NCBI GenBank assembly: GCA_026390935.1
Contig: JAPLEZ010000153.1
Coordinates: 68,052-132,051 of the forward strand
DNA length: 64,000 nt
Direction: 5' to 3'
From: Bacteroidota bacterium
GTDB taxonomy: Bacteria; Bacteroidota; Bacteroidia; Flavobacteriales_C; GCA-002722245
How positions within the stretch are numbered: position 1 is the first letter of the stretch; each line of letters opens with the position of its first letter. A program made the translations under genes and the position numbers. Positions 46,535-55,094 of the stretch are shown here, piece by piece. Under the pieces are notes generated by a model. It saw only the letters and a list, made by a program, of their open reading frames with translations. It searched no databases and was not told the DNA's origin.

Positions 46535-46595
46535 AAATAGTTTGTAACTAATAGGGGAGCTGGGTGTTCTACACTTGCCCCTAATAATACACACT

Positions 46596-46691
46596 ATGAA
46601 CCGAAAAACATTATTGATAGGCCTGTTTGGCTGTGCCTTAAAGATTCCTGATCCAATCCCCATTTTTTTTATAAATAGTCAATGCCCCTGA
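46596..46691 (+). pseudogene. 31-codon ORF resembling the 5' end of the adjacent C10 peptidase gene
   Basis: MNRKTLLIGLFGCALKIPDPIPIFFINSQCP* versus MNKKILLLGLLGYALNAPAQVP; preceding CCCCTAATAATACACACTATGAA also resembles CCCCCTAAATATACACTATGAA at 46733-46750. Confidence 0.55.
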
Positions 46692-46717
46692 TATCGGTGC
46701 ATTGACTATGTCTTTTT
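46675..46717 (+). terminator. Terminator-like hairpin between the leader ORF and the C10 peptidase gene
   Basis: ATAGTCAATGC (46675-46685)/GCATTGACTAT (46699-46709) perfect arms followed by gTCTTTTTT. Confidence 0.7.
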
Positions 46718-46745
46718 TGTAATCTACCCCCCCTAAATATACACT

Positions 46746-48680
46746 ATGAACAAGAAAATTTTACTCTTGGGCTTGCTGGGCTATGCCCTAAACGCTCCCG
46801 CACAAGTTCCCCAACTTTTAACTACCGAATGGGATCAACTCTGTCACTACAACACCTTATGTCCCACTGATCCGGAAGGTTATTGTGGTAAAACTCCCGC
46901 AGGTTGTTATGCTACAACCGCTGCTCAAATTATGAAGTATTGGAATTGGCCGAGTTCCGGAACGGGCTCAAACACTTACACGCCGGGTTCTTACCCAACA
47001 CAAACTGTAGATTTTTCTGCTCAAACGTACAATTGGTCGGCTATGACCAATACTGTTGCAACAGAGAATACAGAAGTGTCAAAAATTATTTATCATACAG
47101 GTGTGGCTGCAAACATGGCTTATACTGCAGAGAAATCAGGTGCCGACGTGGATAAATATCATGATGCTCTTTTTGTGAATTTCAGATATTCTATGAAATC
47201 TAAATTTGTGAAGAAAAGTAATTATACTGCTGTTGAGTGGGAAAATATGTTGAAAGCAGAATTGGATGCTGGTCGACCGGTGATGGTTGGAAGTGAAGAT
47301 CATATTTATATTGTAGATGGATATCAAACGAGTCCCACCTTAAAATTTCATTGTAATATCGGTTGGGGTGGATGGTTGAATAAATTCTACAAAATTGACA
47401 GTGTCATGTTGTCGGGTAAAAACTATGCTCCAATAAATGCAATCATCGGAGTAAAGCCCCTCGAGCATTTGGAAACCAATTCGGATACTTTAAATGCAAG
47501 TACAACAGGAGGTTTAAGCACTTTTAAACTCGCTTCATTGAAAAACTGGAACATCACTTCTAATCAAAGCTGGTGTGTTCCCGCCGTGTTATCCGGCACC
47601 GATGGTTACGGCATATACTCCACCAATATTTCGGAAAACCTTACTTATTTAACGCGTTTTGCTACAATGAAAATTGTGAGCGGAACGGATACCGCATTCA
47701 TTGTAGTAAAGCAATCCGGAAAGTATGCTTTTTTGTATGCCAGCACTTCTTCTTTAACGAGTTCTTCGTCGGGAGAAGCTTTGTCGGTTAATATTACATG
47801 TGATAGTAGTTGGACGGCCAATAGTGCTGAGTCATGGATCAATGTTGTTACAAAAAGTGGCGTAGGAAATTCAAGCGTTGCTTTAATTATTGCTGCAAAC
47901 TCTGGCGCGAGCAGAACAGGAAAAGTGATTTTCACGCGTGGAAAAAGCACCTCGGAAGTTACAGTTTTTCAAGCAGCATCAGGAAGTTTCTGGTGTGTTC
48001 CGTCCATCACTAAAACCAGTGGAAATGGAATTACAAAAGTTTTACTCAATGATTTAAGCAGAACATCTGTAGTGAATGAAGGATATGTAAATACAGGCGA
48101 AAGCGCAAATTTAGCGATTGATAGTGCCTACACTTTATCGGTAACATTTGGCGGCAATAATGCTCCCGCAGTTTGGATTGATTGGAACATGGATGGTGAT
48201 TTTAGTGATGCCAGTGAAGCGGTGGTTGCGCCATCAGGATCATGGTATCCTACTTTTTCATCAACAAAAACAATGAAATTCACTGTGCCTTATTCTGCCG
48301 CGGAAGGCATTACACGTATGAGAATTTACGCAAAATATTTCAGTACCGGTCCCATCTCCGGCCCTTGTAACACAAGTGACGCAGGTGGTGATATTGAAGA
48401 TTATGATGTAGTGGTGACTAAAAACATAACAACAGAAATAAAGGATTTGAGTAGCAGTATTTCAGTTCTTGTTTTTCCAAATCCGTCCAGCAATTTCTTT
48501 ATCCTCAGTGCGGAAGGATTTTTCACCTTTGCGCTTAGTGATTTAAATGGAAAAGTGGTTGAACAAGGAAGTGGTTTTCAAAACACTTTTTTTGGCGAGA
48601 CCATTTCCAGCGGAATGTATTTACTGCATATCACATCGGGAAATGAAAGTCAGGTGATGAAAATTGTGAAGAGCAATTAG
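46746..48680 (+). CDS. Secreted C10 family (streptopain-like) cysteine peptidase with BACON-like and GEVED-like domains and T9SS sorting domain
   Basis: GCYATTAAQIMKYWNWP (catalytic Cys), PTLKFHCNIGWGGWLNKFYKID (His region); WNITSNQSWCV / SWTANSAESWINV BACON-like; GGNNAPAVWIDWNMDGDFSDASEAV...GGDIEDYDV; C-term VFPNPSSNFFIL...QVMKIVKSN. Confidence 0.88.
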   Translation: MNKKILLLGLLGYALNAPAQVPQLLTTEWDQLCHYNTLCPTDPEGYCGKTPAGCYATTAAQIMKYWNWPSSGTGSNTYTPGSYPTQTVDFSAQTYNWSAMTNTVATENTEVSKIIYHTGVAANMAYTAEKSGADVDKYHDALFVNFRYSMKSKFVKKSNYTAVEWENMLKAELDAGRPVMVGSEDHIYIVDGYQTSPTLKFHCNIGWGGWLNKFYKIDSVMLSGKNYAPINAIIGVKPLEHLETNSDTLNASTTGGLSTFKLASLKNWNITSNQSWCVPAVLSGTDGYGIYSTNISENLTYLTRFATMKIVSGTDTAFIVVKQSGKYAFLYASTSSLTSSSSGEALSVNITCDSSWTANSAESWINVVTKSGVGNSSVALIIAANSGASRTGKVIFTRGKSTSEVTVFQAASGSFWCVPSITKTSGNGITKVLLNDLSRTSVVNEGYVNTGESANLAIDSAYTLSVTFGGNNAPAVWIDWNMDGDFSDASEAVVAPSGSWYPTFSSTKTMKFTVPYSAAEGITRMRIYAKYFSTGPISGPCNTSDAGGDIEDYDVVVTKNITTEIKDLSSSISVLVFPNPSSNFFILSAEGFFTFALSDLNGKVVEQGSGFQNTFFGETISSGMYLLHITSGNESQVMKIVKSN

Positions 48681-48694
48681 AATTTGTAATAGAG

Positions 48695-48741
48695 AATGGA
48701 CCTGTTTATTTACGTGAACAGGTCCATTTAATTTTTTTTTA
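48695..48741 (+). terminator. Intrinsic terminator after C10 peptidase
   Basis: AATGGACCTGTT (48695-48706)/AACAGGTCCATT (48717-48728) then TAATTTTTTTTT. Confidence 0.88.
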
Positions 48742-48769
48742 AAACAGCGTCCATTCATCATTAGAAAAG

Positions 48770-48801
48770 AAAAAGTGCAAGAAAAACGATAAATTGTGCA
48801 A
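48770..48801 (+). promoter_or_regulatory. Paired GTGCAA operator-like boxes upstream of araC-type gene
   Basis: AAAAAGTGCAA (48770-48780) and AAATTGTGCAA (48791-48801), 21 bp apart. Confidence 0.6.
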
Positions 48802-48850
48802 GGACTTCTGCTTTTGAATTTTTACTTTAGCGCAAAGCAGATTCATTTTC

Positions 48851-49693
48851 ATGAAATCAAATTTCCCCATTCATACTTTTACCGATAATGTTCCTGAAGG
48901 GTATTTGATCAATGTTGAAAAGGTAGAGTTTTTAAATCCTTACGAAAATGTAAATCCTCACCGTCACGACTATTACGAGTTGTTTGTTTTTGCCGATATG
49001 AACGGTCAGCATTTTGTGGATTTTGAACGCTTCCCAATTCAAAAGCAATCCGTTCATTTACTGTTGCCCAATCAGGTTCACCGTGTGGAGCGCAACGTAG
49101 GAAACGGATTTGTCATCATGTTTAAAAAAGAAGTGTTGAAAGAATTCAACGCTCATCATCAATGGTTTTTAGAAGCGCCTTTTTTTAATCGCGGCAAGTC
49201 GTTGTTTACCGCTTGTTTTTCCGATGAAGAATTTAGTTTTATCTGGCAATTGTGCACTACTATAGTAAGTGCATTTTCGGCACAGCAAGAGCGCAACAAA
49301 GAAGTAATTCAAACTTTATTAGAAGCATTACTTTTGAAAATTAAAACCAGCAATGAGAGCGCCGATTCAGTGAATGCAGTGCTGATAAGACACTATTTAT
49401 TGTTGCTCGATCAGCATTTTATAGATAAACAATCGGCGGCAGATTATGCGCGCTTATTGAAAGTTAGTCCCGCACAACTCAATTCAGAATGCAATAAAAC
49501 ACTAGGTATTTCAGCCAGTCAGCTGATTTATGAAAAGTTGATTTTAGAAAGTAAGCGCTTGTTGGTGAGCACCAGCTGGACGGCCAAAGAAATTGCTTAT
49601 CACTTAAATTTTTCGGACCCGGCCTATTTCAACCGCTTTTTTAAAAGGCACAGTTCCATGAGTCCTGCTGCTTTCAGAAAAAGGAAGTTGTAA
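48851..49693 (+). CDS. AraC family transcriptional regulator (N-terminal cupin-like sensor)
   Basis: NPHRHDYYELFVFADMNGQHFVDFERFPIQKQSVHLLLPNQVHRVE cupin; STSWTAKEIAYHLNFSDPAYFNRFFKRHSSMSPAAFRKR HTH. Confidence 0.93.
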   Translation: MKSNFPIHTFTDNVPEGYLINVEKVEFLNPYENVNPHRHDYYELFVFADMNGQHFVDFERFPIQKQSVHLLLPNQVHRVERNVGNGFVIMFKKEVLKEFNAHHQWFLEAPFFNRGKSLFTACFSDEEFSFIWQLCTTIVSAFSAQQERNKEVIQTLLEALLLKIKTSNESADSVNAVLIRHYLLLLDQHFIDKQSAADYARLLKVSPAQLNSECNKTLGISASQLIYEKLILESKRLLVSTSWTAKEIAYHLNFSDPAYFNRFFKRHSSMSPAAFRKRKL

Positions 49694-49723
49694 AAAGTGC
49701 AATGAATGTCTAGAAAAGTGCAA
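49692..49723 (+). promoter_or_regulatory. Paired GTGCAA operator-like boxes upstream of T9SS protein gene
   Basis: AAAAAGTGCAA (49692-49702) and GAAAAGTGCAA (49713-49723), 21 bp apart. Confidence 0.6.
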
Positions 49724-49782
49724 TAACCATCAATCTATATGTTGTTACTTTGATACAGATCAATTTTTAAATTCAAATCTGT

Positions 49783-50454
49783 ATGAAAACTAAATTATCT
49801 TATCTGTTAAAAGTTTGTTTCTTGTTTCTTTTTGTTTTCTTTTTCAAGGGAAACGGCAGTGCACAAACATTAGATTTTTGCAAAAGCATTCAACTGCTCA
49901 AGGATACTGTAGAAGTAGATGTAGCTAAAGATGAAACGGATTTAAAGTTTACTATTTCAGGGGACTTGAAGCCATATCCCAACTATCTGTTTGAGTCTTT
50001 TGATGATCGATTGATCATTGATGAGGGTTTTAATCAAACCTATATTTTTTCTGGTGACAATTGCATTGGTGACGATTGTGCAGAATTTACTCCGTTTCAT
50101 TTTGGAGTTGATTTTAAAAGTAATATTTCTGAAACGGTTTATGTAAAAGGTCGATTTTCAATTGGATATTTAAATGGGAATACTTGTCCGTTTGATGTGG
50201 TGTATCTCCTGAGTCCGGCAAATTCATTGTCGCTGGAGATGATGAATGAATCCAATTTCTCTATTTTCCCGAATCCTGTAGTTGACATTCTGCGTGTTTC
50301 TGAAGACAGCAACAGTTTCTATGTTTTAATCAATATGCATGGAGATGAAATACAAAATGGAGTTGTGGGAGATAGCATAAATATGGAAAAAGTACCGTCG
50401 GGATTATATTTTCTGAAAATCAATAACAAGATTAATAAAATAGTAAAACAATAA
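49783..50454 (+). CDS. Secreted protein of unknown function with T9SS type A sorting domain
   Basis: Signal peptide; C-term FSIFPNPVVDILRVSEDSNSFYVLINMHGDEIQNGVVGDSINMEKVPSGLYFLKINNKINKIVKQ. Confidence 0.8.
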   Translation: MKTKLSYLLKVCFLFLFVFFFKGNGSAQTLDFCKSIQLLKDTVEVDVAKDETDLKFTISGDLKPYPNYLFESFDDRLIIDEGFNQTYIFSGDNCIGDDCAEFTPFHFGVDFKSNISETVYVKGRFSIGYLNGNTCPFDVVYLLSPANSLSLEMMNESNFSIFPNPVVDILRVSEDSNSFYVLINMHGDEIQNGVVGDSINMEKVPSGLYFLKINNKINKIVKQ

Positions 50455-50652
50455 AATTGTGCCTTTTAATTAAAAATTGTTGACTCCTTTACCGATTGTA
50501 TTTGTTGTGATCAATGATTATAATAACTCAACAAGAACAGAGCGTTTGGTGGTTCAGCATTAAAATGAATTAGAGTTGGTTTTGTGTCCCCTCTAATTTT
50601 ATTTCCAATTTAAAATTGTAAATTGGTTGATAGGGTAGTTTTAAAAAACACA

Positions 50653-51732
50653 ATGTCCATCACCAACAAAAATATACTTATCAGTATTTCTCTTGCTGCA
50701 GTCATTTTGATAGCTGGTAATTTGCTTTTGTATCGCCCTGTAGTAGATGTTGTAGATGAGCTCCAAAATTTAAAAGTAACTACTTATAGCGATGCAAGCA
50801 ACGGTGGAAATTCTTTTGTGAGTTATGTTCCTAACGATAGCAGCATCAAGTGGACTTACCGAAGAGAAAAAGGTATTCCATTTCCATACATGGGTATTTT
50901 TATTGAAAAAAAAGATCATTCTTTTTTCTCTGCAGAAGGTTGTGATGTGCGATTGATTGCAAGGACTTCCGGATCAAGTTCTACATTATTGCGCTTTGAA
51001 ATTTTTGGTGAAAATTTTACCGATCCTAACATTCAAAACAGTTTTGTGTACAATCAAAGGATGGTTACCGGGGCCAACAATTTTATCGACGAGATGATTG
51101 ATGTGAAAACAATGGAAGTTCCGTCTTACTGGACGGTGGATAGAGGGATCACCACTGAGCAAATGCCAAAATATTCATTTGCGAAAATTGGACATATTGT
51201 TTTTGATCACGATCCAAGTACGCCCTATTCAAAAGCCGCAACTTTTGAATTGATTTCTCTGCAATTTGTTCCTAAAAAAACAACCTTGATTGTGTTTAAT
51301 GTTGCTATGGTTGTGCTGACTTCTATACTTGTATTTTTCATGTACCGGAAGTCGGAGAAGAAAAAGTTGGTAGTGGTAGCTCCCCTGCAAAGAACAACGT
51401 TGGAAGATGGTCCTAATGCTTCAGCAGATATCTTGGTAGTGAATTACCTGGCCGCAAATTATGTTAACAGTTCGTTATCGGTGAATGATGTTGCCGACGC
51501 ACTGAAATTGAATGCGCGTGAAGTGTCGAGTATCATCAAAAATAAATACAACTTGTCCTTCAAACAGTATTTAAATTTTTTACGAATGGAGGAAGCAAAA
51601 CACTTGCTGAAAACGACCAACATGCAGGTGAAGGAAATTTCAATTGTTGTTGGATATGAAAATTTACAACACTTTTTACGGGTGTTTAAATTAACTCAGG
51701 GACAAACACCTTCGGAGTTTAAAAAAGAATAG
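50653..51732 (+). CDS. Membrane-anchored AraC-type regulator with predicted periplasmic sensor domain
   Basis: TM at N-term ILISISLAAVILIAGNLLLY, about 190-aa extracytoplasmic segment, TM TTLIVFNVAMVVLTSILVFFMY, then AraC HTH LSVNDVADALKLNAREVSSIIKNKYNLSFKQYLNFLRMEEAKHLLKTTNMQVKEISIVVGYENLQHFLRVFKLTQGQTPSEFKKE. Confidence 0.88.
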   Translation: MSITNKNILISISLAAVILIAGNLLLYRPVVDVVDELQNLKVTTYSDASNGGNSFVSYVPNDSSIKWTYRREKGIPFPYMGIFIEKKDHSFFSAEGCDVRLIARTSGSSSTLLRFEIFGENFTDPNIQNSFVYNQRMVTGANNFIDEMIDVKTMEVPSYWTVDRGITTEQMPKYSFAKIGHIVFDHDPSTPYSKAATFELISLQFVPKKTTLIVFNVAMVVLTSILVFFMYRKSEKKKLVVVAPLQRTTLEDGPNASADILVVNYLAANYVNSSLSVNDVADALKLNAREVSSIIKNKYNLSFKQYLNFLRMEEAKHLLKTTNMQVKEISIVVGYENLQHFLRVFKLTQGQTPSEFKKE

Positions 51733-51907
51733 TAATCCCGTCCGGATTTTTAAGCATCACAAAATCAGTTAGTTGAAAATTAACCATTTCAAAAATTCTG
51801 CATGCAAAACAATAATGTGAGTTCATCTTACAAAAATGTTAGCGCAAAAACGTCTTTAAGATGGCATCTTAGCAGTGTATATTTATTAACCCCTAATCTC
51901 TGTTAAG

Positions 51908-53311
51908 ATGAAAAAATTGCTACTGCTTGTTGTATGCCTTTGGACGACATTTTCTGCCTTTGCCCAAACGGTCACTATCGCGAACAAAAAATTTGTAGTG
52001 GATGGAAATGGTGCTTGTCCGATTTATTTCAACGGAGCCAATACGCCCTGGGAAAGTTGGAATGATTTCGGAGGATCATACAATCAAAGCAAATGGGCAC
52101 AGGATATGGCTGATTTAAAAGCCAAGGGAATTAATTCCTCGCGCATTTGGTTCACTTGTAATGGAGGAGGACAACCCACTATTGCTAACGATGGAACGTG
52201 CACAGTGAGTCAGGCTTTTTGGAACAATTGTGATCATTTGTTCACTCAAGCGAAAAACAATGGAGTGTACATTATGGCTACTATGATGTCGTTTGATCAC
52301 ACCAAACCAGCAAACCCTAACGCCACCAATTGGCAAAATATGTTGGCCGATTCTGCAAAAACACGCAAGTTCATTAATGCTTTTTTAATTCCCTTTGTCA
52401 ACAGATATAAAACAAATCCTTACTTGTGGAGCATCGATTTGTGCAATGAAATTGAGTGGATCTATGAAAATCGCGGTAACGACAATTGGCCATCAGCCAG
52501 TTATGCTGTTTTGCAGCGTTATGTTGCCATGGCGTCGGAAGCCTTGCACAGCGCAAGTGTTGCTCGTACAGACGGTTCGCATGTTTTAATCACAATGGGT
52601 TCTGCATGTACAAAATGGAATGGCACTAAAATGCGCAATGGAAGTAATGGTGCCGGCTGGCAAAACAATTCCGATGGAAATAAGTGGAGTGATGCTGCTT
52701 TAAAAGCACAATACAACAAAACAAATGTTGGCTTAGATTTTTACTCTCCTCATTTTTACGGCTGGGTTGATGCTTGGTATTCATCGCCTTTTGTGAAGAG
52801 TCCTACTGATTTCGGAATGGACGAAAAGGCGTGTATGGTTGGAGAAATGCCTTCCAGAGATCCTATGATTACACCTTCCATGAGTTTAACTACGGCGTTC
52901 AATAATTTAAAAACTTTGGGATGGCTGGGACATATGCCTTGGACTTCAAATCTTAAAACCAATTTAACCGATGAAGTGGGAACTTTATCTGATTTTGGTG
53001 CTGCAGCTTTAGCATTTAAAACGGCTAACTCATTGTTGGTGGTGCCAACCAATTGCACAACAACTGGGGTAGTGACCCTCTCGTTTTCAAATAATCTGAA
53101 ATGTTTTCCTAATCCGTCAACGTCTTCTTTCACTATTCAAGCAAAAGGAAATTTCAATTATGTGCTGATGAATATGGACGGACAATTACTAGAAAAGGGA
53201 AGTGCTGTTCAGGAAACTACGGTTGGAGAGTCGCTTTCCAGCGGGATATACTTGTTACAAATTACCAATGGTGTTGAAGTAGAGATGATGAAGATTGTAA
53301 AAAGCAACTAA
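51908..53311 (+). CDS. Secreted GH5-like (cellulase/mannanase superfamily) glycoside hydrolase with T9SS sorting domain
   Basis: IYFNGANTPWESWNDFGG...LWSIDLCNEIEWIYENRG (acid/base E), GMDEKACMVGEMPSRD (nucleophile E); C-term CFPNPSTSSFTIQ...EMMKIVKSN. Confidence 0.85.
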   Translation: MKKLLLLVVCLWTTFSAFAQTVTIANKKFVVDGNGACPIYFNGANTPWESWNDFGGSYNQSKWAQDMADLKAKGINSSRIWFTCNGGGQPTIANDGTCTVSQAFWNNCDHLFTQAKNNGVYIMATMMSFDHTKPANPNATNWQNMLADSAKTRKFINAFLIPFVNRYKTNPYLWSIDLCNEIEWIYENRGNDNWPSASYAVLQRYVAMASEALHSASVARTDGSHVLITMGSACTKWNGTKMRNGSNGAGWQNNSDGNKWSDAALKAQYNKTNVGLDFYSPHFYGWVDAWYSSPFVKSPTDFGMDEKACMVGEMPSRDPMITPSMSLTTAFNNLKTLGWLGHMPWTSNLKTNLTDEVGTLSDFGAAALAFKTANSLLVVPTNCTTTGVVTLSFSNNLKCFPNPSTSSFTIQAKGNFNYVLMNMDGQLLEKGSAVQETTVGESLSSGIYLLQITNGVEVEMMKIVKSN

Positions 53312-53354
53312 AATTCTTTTACCCACATTTGGCGCTTATCTCTGTTGATGTGCG

Positions 53355-54350
53355 TCATCTGTGGGAATTTTTGCTTTCAAAAATAGCGCCCATCAAATCT
53401 TTGTAGGTAGTCCACAAGTCCGAAAAAATGCCTTTTTGGTTGTAGGGATTTTCAGTGAGTCCCACTTTTTCTACCACTGCATTTTCTTTAAAAGTGCCCA
53501 TCAACCGGTCCCAAATGGTTAAGAAGTTGGAGAAATTGTAATTGTAGTGTGCAGCATCTACTGAGTGATGAATGCGGTGCGCCATTGGAGAAACTAAAAC
53601 ATATTTTCCAAACCATCCCCAATCCGATTTGATTTCGGAATGAATCAATAAATTGTGCAGCTCCGTGATGAAGTAATAAATCACATAAGATTCCAAGGGC
53701 ATTCCAAAAACAATAAAGGGAATAACTTTAAAAAAGGTATTGAGTTGATCTTCTATAAAATGAACTCTGTAGTAAGTTAAGGTGCCCATTTCATTGGCTG
53801 AATGGTGAAAGCGGTGCACCATCCACCACCATTTTACCGAATGTGCAAAACGATGGATCCAGTATGCAATTAATTCGCTGTACAAAGCCACAACAATAAA
53901 TTGCAGCCAAGGCCAATGAATGTAGCTTCCAAAATTCATTTGTAAAGAATCTCCTACTATACCAAAAGCTAAATAAGCGATTCCAAAGGTGAGTACTACG
54001 GATAAAAATTTAAAGGAATTGGTGATTGCTAGAGCAAAGAAGAATAGATCAGTTTTCAGTGATTTATTTTTGAGGTGCAACAATTTTTTTAGCGAACAAT
54101 TTTCCCAACCCACCCAAATGGTTTCAATGGTGAGGGCTGCAGCCACAATATAAATATCAGTGAAAAGATGTTTCCAGTTGAAATTCAATAAGGCAAGCAC
54201 ATTTGAAATTCGCTTTGAAATAAAGGCTCGCAAGCTTTCGGGGTCATTCCACGCAATTACAAGTTGTTCCCAAAAATGATAGACAAAAATTGCCAAGGCA
54301 ATCCCGATGATCCAAATCCATCGGGGAATATTTTTTTTAGGTTCAGGCAC
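53355..54350 (-). CDS. Sterol desaturase/fatty acid hydroxylase family protein
   Basis: Histidine clusters WIHRFAHSVKWWWMVHRFHHSANEM and HNLLIHSEIKSDW...MAHRIHHSVDAAHYNYNFSN. Confidence 0.92.
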   Translation of the reverse strand: MPEPKKNIPRWIWIIGIALAIFVYHFWEQLVIAWNDPESLRAFISKRISNVLALLNFNWKHLFTDIYIVAAALTIETIWVGWENCSLKKLLHLKNKSLKTDLFFFALAITNSFKFLSVVLTFGIAYLAFGIVGDSLQMNFGSYIHWPWLQFIVVALYSELIAYWIHRFAHSVKWWWMVHRFHHSANEMGTLTYYRVHFIEDQLNTFFKVIPFIVFGMPLESYVIYYFITELHNLLIHSEIKSDWGWFGKYVLVSPMAHRIHHSVDAAHYNYNFSNFLTIWDRLMGTFKENAVVEKVGLTENPYNQKGIFSDLWTTYKDLMGAIFESKNSHR

Positions 54351-54352
54351 TT

Positions 54353-55024
54353 TTAGTCTTTATTGCTTAACAAGGCTTCAGCAAAAAGTAAATCGGAAGG
54401 ATAAGTAATTTTAATGTTGTGTTCGTCGCCCTTCACCAAATTTATTTTACCACCTAAAAATTCAAAAACAGAGGCATCATCGGTAAATTGAGGTTCTTCT
54501 TCTGCGAAGTATCCTTTTTTAATTTTCGACCACCAGAAGCATTGTGGCGTTTGAATCAATACAAATTGTTCACGTGGAACTGCTTTGTTTTTGCCGTTTT
54601 CTACTTTGCGTAAAGAGTCTTTGCAAGGAGTATAGGGAATGGCATTTCCGTTTTTTTCGGCGGCAGAAAATATTTGCTTTATATTTTTTTCAGTGATGAG
54701 CGGTCGCACTGCATCGTGGATTCCAACAACACATTCTTCGGTGATGAGCGACATTCCGTTTTTCACCGATTCAAATCGCGATTTTCCTCCGGCAACAATT
54801 TGGTGGGGAAGAGTGAAATGGTATTTTCTTTTCAGTTCCTCCCAGTATATCACTTGTCGTTTGGGCAAAACCACAATAATTTTCATGTGGTGGAAGGCCT
54901 CATGAAATTTTTCAATGGTGTGAAATAAAATTGGTTTCCCATTCAGTTTTAAAAACTGTTTAGGAATATCGCTTCCCAAGCGGGAGCCACTTCCTCCGGC
55001 AACAATAATTACGGCTTTTTGCAT
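54353..55024 (-). CDS. ispD: 2-C-methyl-D-erythritol 4-phosphate cytidylyltransferase
   Basis: VIIVAGGSGSRLGSDIPKQFLKLNGKPILFHTIEKF...VGIHDAVRPLITEKNIKQ...FTDDASVFEFLGGKINLVKGDEHNIKITYPSDLLFAEALL. Confidence 0.94.
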   Translation of the reverse strand: MQKAVIIVAGGSGSRLGSDIPKQFLKLNGKPILFHTIEKFHEAFHHMKIIVVLPKRQVIYWEELKRKYHFTLPHQIVAGGKSRFESVKNGMSLITEECVVGIHDAVRPLITEKNIKQIFSAAEKNGNAIPYTPCKDSLRKVENGKNKAVPREQFVLIQTPQCFWWSKIKKGYFAEEEPQFTDDASVFEFLGGKINLVKGDEHNIKITYPSDLLFAEALLSNKD

Positions 55025-55040
55025 ACAGCGATTAAGGTAT

Positions 55041-55075
55041 AAAAAAAGGTCTAAAGTTTTAAGCTTTAGACCTTT
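55041..55075 (-). terminator. Intrinsic terminator downstream of queA (minus strand)
   Basis: AAAGGTCTAAAG (55045-55056)/CTTTAGACCTTT (55064-55075), with A-run on + strand giving U-tract on minus. Confidence 0.8.
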
Positions 55076-55094
55076 AAATTTAAATATTTCTACA

